Part shown: piece by piece, positions 58,050 through 64,000 of the stretch
How positions within the stretch are numbered: position 1 is the stretch's first letter
Layout: every line of letters begins with the position of its first letter
Made by a program: the position numbers and the translations under genes
DNA from: Lumnitzera littorea
Lineage: Eukaryota > Streptophyta > Magnoliopsida > Myrtales > Combretaceae
Direction: 5' to 3'
Assembly (NCBI GenBank): GCA_024138015.1
Contig: JAMXBB010000010.1
Span: 83,861,958-83,925,957, forward strand
Length of the DNA: 64,000 nt
The notes under the pieces: generated by a model
Databases searched by the model: none
What the model was told of the DNA's origin: nothing
What the model saw: only the letters and a program-made list of their open reading frames with translations

Positions 58050-59453
58050 AACTCGTATGTAAAATTAGAGTACAAATCATAAATTTAATGAGTGTGAAAG
58101 CATACATGAAAGCATAATGAAGGACGTTCAAAGAACCTAATTTGATGGTTGGTATTCCAAGTCCATATGCAGCCTTTAGAGATCTATCCAATTGTCTTTT
58201 CTCTTAGCGCATAAGAAAGAATATAAGCATTAAGTATGATCTGATGGTCAATTGCCGTCTGTCCATTAACTTTTATTATTTCCAATCTAGTCCATCATAA
58301 AACTAGAAATAATATTCTCAATCTCTACATGCATAATCTTGCACTTTAATATGATGAGCTAATATCCATAAGTTTATTAAATCACTTTACTTGTACTTTA
58401 TATAATATGATATTCTTATTATTCAATTATTATTAACTCATATAAGCCCATATGCTTTATTATCTACATTATTAAAGGCAAACCCCTTTTTAACTGTCAT
58501 AACTACCAAAATTTAGTGTCTTATGATTTTAAAGTACTCAATATAATCTATGTATATGTTTGGTAGTTATTGCAACAACTTGAAAACCCATCCCATAACT
58601 TCTTCAAACATACACCATTCACTCACATGATCTATTCACTTCTTCCCACATATGTGATGCTCACTTTAGCATTTTTATCATTCAACCATCCTCTAAAGAT
58701 TTGTTTTATTCACTAGTTTTGTTATTCCTTTTATTTTGCGTAAGGATGGTTGGAAATGAAATTTTTTATTTCAATAATAATAAAATGACACAATTCAATT
58801 AGCGCTAATAACATTGACTTGCTAAAATGAAAAGGTTTTATAATAAATATATAAATTTTATAATTGGATAGCAAAAAATAAAAAAATTTAAAAGGACTTT
58901 AATTTAATTTTTTCATTTTTTAACGTAAGTATCACATGTGCACTATTTGCTAGTATAATGAAAGCACATAAAATTGATAAATTTGAAATGTTCATAACTT
59001 AACAATTGAATGTATAATTGGTTTAAAACTTTTCTAGCATTTACCTCTTAAATGACACAGGGGATCTGATTCAATAGTTATTTCCATATAAACAATAAAA
59101 AAAGTTCATTACAATCTATTCTCTTCTTCATGGTGATTCTATTCCAACCTTTTGAATGCGTCAACATGATAATGCAAGCAAAGAAACATTTAGTTAGCAC
59201 TCTTTAATAAAGGGTACTTTTTGCACAATGAGGCTACTTTTGATTAGAATAAGGGTGGTTTCAAAGCAATTTAATATCCACACAGCAATGACAAATCGCA
59301 TCAAAGAGAAAGATCTATCTTGAATATTAACATGCCTTCTTAAAATGCTTCATTGATGACTTCCTCCTACTAGCCCTACTTCTTATGAGCAGTATTGTTT
59401 CATTGTTCTTGCCATGTTGACTTGGTCATAACAATCTTTGTCAAATGCTTAAA
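58050..59453. other. Intergenic AT-rich DNA
   Basis: No gene or named repeat recognised before the copia LTR starts at 59454. Confidence 0.5.
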
Positions 59454-59775
59454 TGCTAAACTTGTAATATGGATTGATTTTGTATATAGCCTAACACACA
59501 CAAGATTATTAGATAGTAGATAGTGTAGAATAGCTTTTCTTACATTTTTATTTATTGTTCTAAAGTCTTATGTAAGTTTACACTTCTATGACAGGAAAAA
59601 ATATAGTCTTATCATACTTGTAATAGAATTAATTAAATACAATATAGAAAATTACATTTACATTTCCACTTTGTCATTTCATCTTCTTCAACACTTTTGA
59701 GATCCATTTTAGTAAGTCTTCTACAAATTCAATCTATTTTGTTTTGTTTTTTTTTTTTTTTTTGAACTATCAACA
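59454..59775 (+). repeat. 5' LTR of the copia element (322 bp)
   Basis: Bounded by TGCTAAACTTG and CTATCAACA. A T tract lies at about 59746-59763 near its end. Its first bases match the 3' LTR start at 63973. Confidence 0.8.
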
Positions 59776-59788
59776 TGATATCAAAGCA
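59776..59788 (+). other. Primer binding site (initiator Met-tRNA type)
   Basis: TGATATCAAAGCA, one change from the usual TGGTATCAAAGCA, directly abutting the LTR end. Confidence 0.8.
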
Positions 59789-59799
59789 ATAACTCGATT

Positions 59800-60890
59800 C
59801 CTATGAATGTTCGTGTATCTTTAGTTGTTTGTTTTGTGATTTCTGTTGTTAATTCTCTGTGTTCAGTTTTCTCATATGCTATTGAATTCTCGCATAATGA
59901 TCCTTTGTTTCTATCAATGGGTAACAATCTTGGTATTGTTATTACTAGTGTTTTATTAAATGGATGCAATTTTTTTATTTGGAGTTGATCGATAAGGCTT
60001 GCCTTAAGAATGAAAATGAAATTAGGGTTCATAGATGGGAGTTGTATGAAACCAAATAATAATGCAAATGAATTTTAACAACGGATAAGTTGTGATTATA
60101 TGATTTGTTGTTGAATATTAAATTCCATGATGAAAGAATTATCAAAGGCTTTTATATATGCAAAATTATTGAAGGAACTTTGGGATAAAATTTGTGATAG
60201 GTTTGGGATGACTAATGGACCTCTAATATTCTAACTACAACATGAATTATCCAATGTGAAGCAAGGAAATACAAGTGTAGCCTTATATTTTAATAAACTG
60301 AAAAATTAATGGGATGAATTGAATAATGTTTCTAAGGTTTCAGATTATAGTTGTGCTGTGTTTGAAAACTGTGAATGCAATTTAAAAGAGAAGCTTTAAG
60401 ACATTGAAAAGAGGAATAAATTGATGTAATTTCTTATAGGACTCAATTAGAATTATGAGCATGTTAGGAGCCAAATACTTCAATGGATCCTCTACCGATG
60501 GTTAAAAGAGCTTATCATCTCATTTGTTAAGTTGAAAAACAAAAACAAATAAGTGAATTAGTTGGTAATCGAAAAGATGAATATGTTATTGCTTATATTG
60601 TTGGAAATTCTTCAAATAATAGTGTTTATGACAAGAGGAATAGAATTGGAGGGATATTAGTTTGCCACATTGTAAGAAACTTTACACAATAGATAAATGC
60701 TTTAAGCTTGTGGGCTTTCTTGATTGGTATAGAGGACCTAAAGATAAGAAGGGTGCTAAACTCTTAGCTACTACCTTTATGGAATTAGGGCACATGAATA
60801 AGAATATGAATATGGCAAATCCACTTGATGATTTTAATAGTCTTAATGTTACGAACGATTTTGATTTGGCTACAAGAATATGCTAGGAAG
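59800..60890 (+). pseudogene. copia gag
   Basis: Starts with a 'HNDPLFLSMGNNLGIVITSV' stretch followed by LNGCNFFIWS (59890-59985), the N-terminal entry segment of copia gag. Next, at 60120-60360, the UBN2-type core reads AKLLKELWDKICDRFG and ELSNVKQGNTSVALYFNKLK. The zinc knuckle part at 60660-60740 reads PHCKKLYTIDKCFKLVGF, with the first Cys lost and the Gly-His pair changed to Leu-Tyr. Several stops. Confidence 0.8.
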
Positions 60891-60959
60891 TTCTCAAGGC
60901 ATTGAAGGGAAAGCAAGAAGATCAGCTTGTGAACTTTGTAGATAAATGCTCGGCCATTG

Positions 60960-62330
60960 CTTTTAATACTTTAGTTTCACAAAATGATAGAAATTATAGT
61001 AATTAGATAGTAGATATTGGTGCTTTTGATCACATATCTCATTTTTCACATATTTTAAATTATAAAAGAACTCTAAAATGGCCAATTGCTGTCAAACTAC
61101 CGTATGGTAGAATAAAAACAATTTGCATTGTTAGAGATGCAGACATAAATGAAAATCTCACCCTTAAAAATGTTCTTCTTATCCTAACCTTTCATTTCAA
61201 TCTTCTATTAGTTAGCAAACTATTTATCAATTGCAATTTACATGTTGTCTTTAATCCTTAAGATTTTTTCTTTCATACTGAAAAATCTAAAAAACTAGTT
61301 GCTTAAGCTAGTGCGTATTCTATTCTTTGTATTTTGAAATCTAAGTCACGTACTAGATATGCTTCTAGTTCTACAATTCGAATAGGTTATGCTATTTCTA
61401 GTAATTCTTGTGACTTTGTATTGCTAGATAATAAGAAAGTGTCATTGGAAACTCTTCATAATAGACTTAGGAATGTTTCTTTGTCAAAGCTCAAACATTT
61501 GATTGATTGTAAACGAGTTAAACAATTTCAATTTCTTGTGCCATACTTGTATGCTTCCTAAGTTCCAAAGATTGCCTTTTCCATTGAAGTCTTGTTCTTT
61601 ATATCTTTTTTATTTGTTACATATGGATATATGGGGGTCATATAATATACTTTCTATATTTGGTAACCTTTTTTTTTTTTTCTCACTATAGTAGATGATT
61701 TGACAAAATATAGATGGGCTTTTTTGATGAAACACAAATCACAAACCACTTGTATCTTAACAAATTTGCTTATGCTAAGAATCATTTTAATTTTACACCT
61801 AAGTTTGTTTATTTTAACAATATATATGAATTTCTTGAACACGAGTGTTAAGATTTATTTAATAAACTTGGCATTGCTTACCAAAGGAGTGTCATTTACA
61901 CCCCTCAACAAAATGGGGTGGTGAAAAGAATGCATACACACCTTTTAGATGTTGCTAGAGCCACATCAGCTCTTATTCAAAAAACCACCATCTTATGAAG
62001 ATCTTCGAGTCTTTGGTTGTCTTTGTCATGCTTCTACTATTTCTCATCTAAGAGATAAAATTAATTCTAAAAGTAAGAAATGTGTATTCCTTGAATATCC
62101 ATGTGGAAAAAAAGGATATATATTGTTGACTTGGATACAAATCAAATTTTTGTTGGCAGGGATATTCAATTTTATGAACATATCCTGCCTGTTAAGTCTT
62201 CCCTTCATTCTGACTCATGTGACTCTTTCATTTGTTTCTATAAGACTTATCATCTAAAGGAACAAAACATACACATAGCTTCCACTAAAACATGTTGTTA
62301 CTGAACTCAACACATAGCATTATATAAAAC
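60960..62330 (+). pseudogene. copia protease and integrase
   Basis: The protease reads IVDIGAFDHISHFSH near 61010-61050, with the catalytic D-T/S-G changed to D-I-G. The pre-integrase segment reads LETLHNRLRNVSLSKLKHLI at 61449-61508 (usual form LWHNRLGH). The integrase core has IVDDLTKYRWAFLMKHKSQT at about 61688-61745 and YTPQQNGVVKRMH at about 61898-61935, in which the catalytic Glu is Lys (codon 61924-61926). The segment after it, with SYEDLRVFGCLCHAST at 61992-62040, is intact in sense. Stops and shifts are frequent. Confidence 0.85.
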
Positions 62331-62559
62331 AAATTGACAAAGCACCTTAAACACAAACTCAGTCTCCATCCACAATTCCTCAAACAAGAACGTCAACAAG
62401 AGTCAAGTGTCTACCATCATGGCCTAATAATTTTATATATAATATCCAATCAAATACATCAATAAGAGCTACATCTATTGTCAATATGTCTCCTTTACAA
62501 ACCAAAACTCCTTATCCCCTTTTACCTCATAGTCTCTTCTTGGTTGTCTAAAGGAATAT

Positions 62560-63962
62560 GTTTTTTTATTGGCCTATGTATTTGCTATCAAAGAACTTAG
62601 AAACTACCATAAAGCTAAACTTGATCCTAAATGGCAAGAAGCTATGGGAATTGGCTGCTTTGGAATCTAATCATAAATGGGATGCAACTGACTTGCCTTT
62701 GAGTTAAAAAGCTATAAATAGTAAATGGGTATATAAAATCAAGTATAGAGCTGATGGTTCAATTGAGAGATTCAAAGCTTGGCTTATGGCAAAAGGATAT
62801 AACCAAGAGGAGGGAGTCAATTACATGCATACCTTTTCTTTTGTAGCTAAACTATTTACTATTCAAATAATATTAGCTATGGCTTCTATTGAAAAATGAC
62901 ATATCCATTAGCTTGATGTCAACAATGCCTTTTTACATGGTTTTACCGATGAGAAAATATATATGAAGCCACTAAATGTTTATTCAAAGGTAGCTCTAAG
63001 ATAGGTGTGTAAGCTTATAAGATATTTATATGGCCTTAAGTAAGCTTAAAGACAATGGAATTACCAAATTTTTGGTTTTTTTGGGTTTTTTATCCAATCT
63101 AAGCATGACCACACATTATTTACTCAACATGACTCACATTTGTTTCTTACTATATCAGTGTATGTTGATGTATTGATAGTTGGTGACAATTTAGAGATAA
63201 TTATTGACCTAGCCTTTACCATTAAAGATTTAGGTGAAGTTTGGCTCTTCATGAGTATTGAAGTTTCAAAACTCCTAATGGATTTATTTTGAATCAATAG
63301 AAATTTTTTTTTTTCATACTTTAAGATGTGGGTTTTATAGCTTTTAAGCCAGCTAAGATGCCCTTTTCATCTCATATGTATCTTAATCATCAAACAGATG
63401 AATTGCTTAAGTATCTATCTATCTATAGACAAATTGTTGGGCGTTTATTACATCTTACCTTCACCAAACCAAATATATCTTTTGTTGTACAACAACTTAA
63501 CCAGTTTGTCTCTCAACCATGACCATCTCACTTACATGCGAAACTTTACGTTCTAAAATATCTTAAAGGAATAATTAGGAGAGGACATTTCTTTCTTCAC
63601 ACAGCTCTTTCTCTCTTCTTGCTTATTTAAATGCTAATGACAAAGTTTCTAAAATTGATTGTAAGTCCTTATCAAGTTTTTGTGTTTTAATTAAGACATC
63701 ATTGGTTTCTCGGAAGACCAAGAAATAGCCTATCGTTGCAACACTTTTTCACTTAGCCAAACTTATAGTATAGAATCCTTATTTTCTCAGATGAACAAGA
63801 CATATTAAAGTTGATGTTCACTTGACTTGTGATCACTTAGACTTGGGTTTTTACATTGCTCTTTTGTTCATCTTTAGCCTGCAGCTTTTATGACAAAAAA
63901 TGTCACTGATAAACAACTCCACTTCTTTTGTTCTAAGCTAGGACTTTTACAAGGTCCCACTT
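62560..63962 (+). pseudogene. copia RT-RNase H
   Basis: The RT starts near 62630 (ESNHKWDATDLPL), then NSKWVYKIKYRADGSIERFK and MAKGYNQEEGVNY, LDVNNAFLHGFTDEKIYMKP, LYGLK. The catalytic box reads YVDVLIVGDN (63161-63190): YVDD has become YVDV, so the second catalytic Asp is lost. RNase H starts near 63328 (KPAKMPFSSHM, YRQIVGRLLHLTFTKPNISF, VQQLNQFVSQP) and the C-terminal tail LHFFCSKLGLLQGPT ends just before the polypurine tract. Many stops. Confidence 0.88.
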
Positions 63963-64000
63963 GAAAGGGGAATGCTAAAACTTATAATATGATTGATTTC
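63963..64000 (+). repeat. Polypurine tract and start of 3' LTR
   Basis: GAAAGGGGAA (63963-63972) precedes TGCTAAAACTTATAATATG at 63973, which matches the start of the 5' LTR at 59454. Only 28 bases of the LTR lie in the window. Confidence 0.85.

Larger units (their letters stand above)
59454..64000 (+). mobile_element. Decayed Ty1/copia element, runs off the window
   Basis: Order: 5' LTR (59454-59775), primer site directly after it, gag, CCHC knuckle, protease, integrase, RT, RNase H, polypurine tract and the first 28 bases of the 3' LTR, which match the 5' LTR start (TGCTAAAMTTRTAATATG). The gene order GAG-PR-INT-RT is that of Ty1/copia. Short LTRs and no spacer before the primer site fit the Ale/Retrofit-like group, which is tentative. 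Stops occur throughout. Confidence 0.88.

Noticed and set aside
1..64000. CRISPR arrays, operons, riboswitches and bacterial promoters
   Set aside because: Spacer-repeat structures are absent, the 84-bp array has no spacers, and all gene structures are of plant nuclear type.

Overview
The window reads as intergenic, repeat-dense DNA from a flowering plant, most likely a dicot (inferred from base composition, transposon families and the one host gene). It is AT-rich. Almost every recognisable protein fragment belongs to a retrotransposon or DNA transposon broken by stops and frameshifts. Only one intact host gene is supported: a two-exon plant AGC-VIII protein kinase of the D6PK-like group on the minus strand at 53364-55304.

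Layout. (1) 1-14960 is a nest. A plus-strand Ty3/gypsy gag-protease remnant (1-756, resuming at 14593) is split by a minus-strand element of the same family (757-14592). That inner element carries a 3.5 kb solo LTR with target duplication TTTAC between its gag and protease (8406-11952) and a compound insertion of another repeat family in its 3' LTR (1441-7696). (2) 14985-33057 looks like a MULE-type DNA transposon start, split by a 16.6 kb Tat/Ogre-type Ty3/gypsy element (15317-31912, minus) with both LTRs, a tRNA-Arg-type primer site, extra ORF1, gag, protease, a candidate intron, RT-RNase H, second RNase H, integrase, an 84-bp tandem array near the 3' LTR, and a near-perfect 5-bp target duplication. 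(3) 33058-41249 holds a fragment of a related LTR, then the 3' half of a Sirevirus-type copia element with RT, RNase H, an env-like ORF, polypurine tract and 3' LTR. (4) 41250-50205 holds a second minus-strand gypsy gag with primer site and LTR, a plus-strand gypsy RT remnant, two copies of a ~700-bp terminal-inverted-repeat element, and a second member of the 3.5 kb LTR family. (5) 50206-59453 is the host-like part: trinucleotide-rich DNA, a non-autonomous hAT element with 8-bp target duplication, the kinase gene, GA/CT microsatellites upstream of it, and unassigned DNA. (6) 59454-64000 is a decayed plus-strand copia element running off the window, with 5' LTR, primer site and the first 28 bases of the 3' LTR.

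The transposon coding regions do not form a working system; they record rounds of insertion. Catalytic residues are lost in at least three elements: integrase in the Ogre-like element, the RT catalytic pair in the Sirevirus, and both integrase and RT in the right-end copia. I found no tRNA, rRNA, CRISPR or bacterial-type gene. The most informative points are the Ogre-like element's intron and tandem array, the same-family nesting at the left end, the gag-protease-only structure of the inner element, and the two small DNA transposon families.
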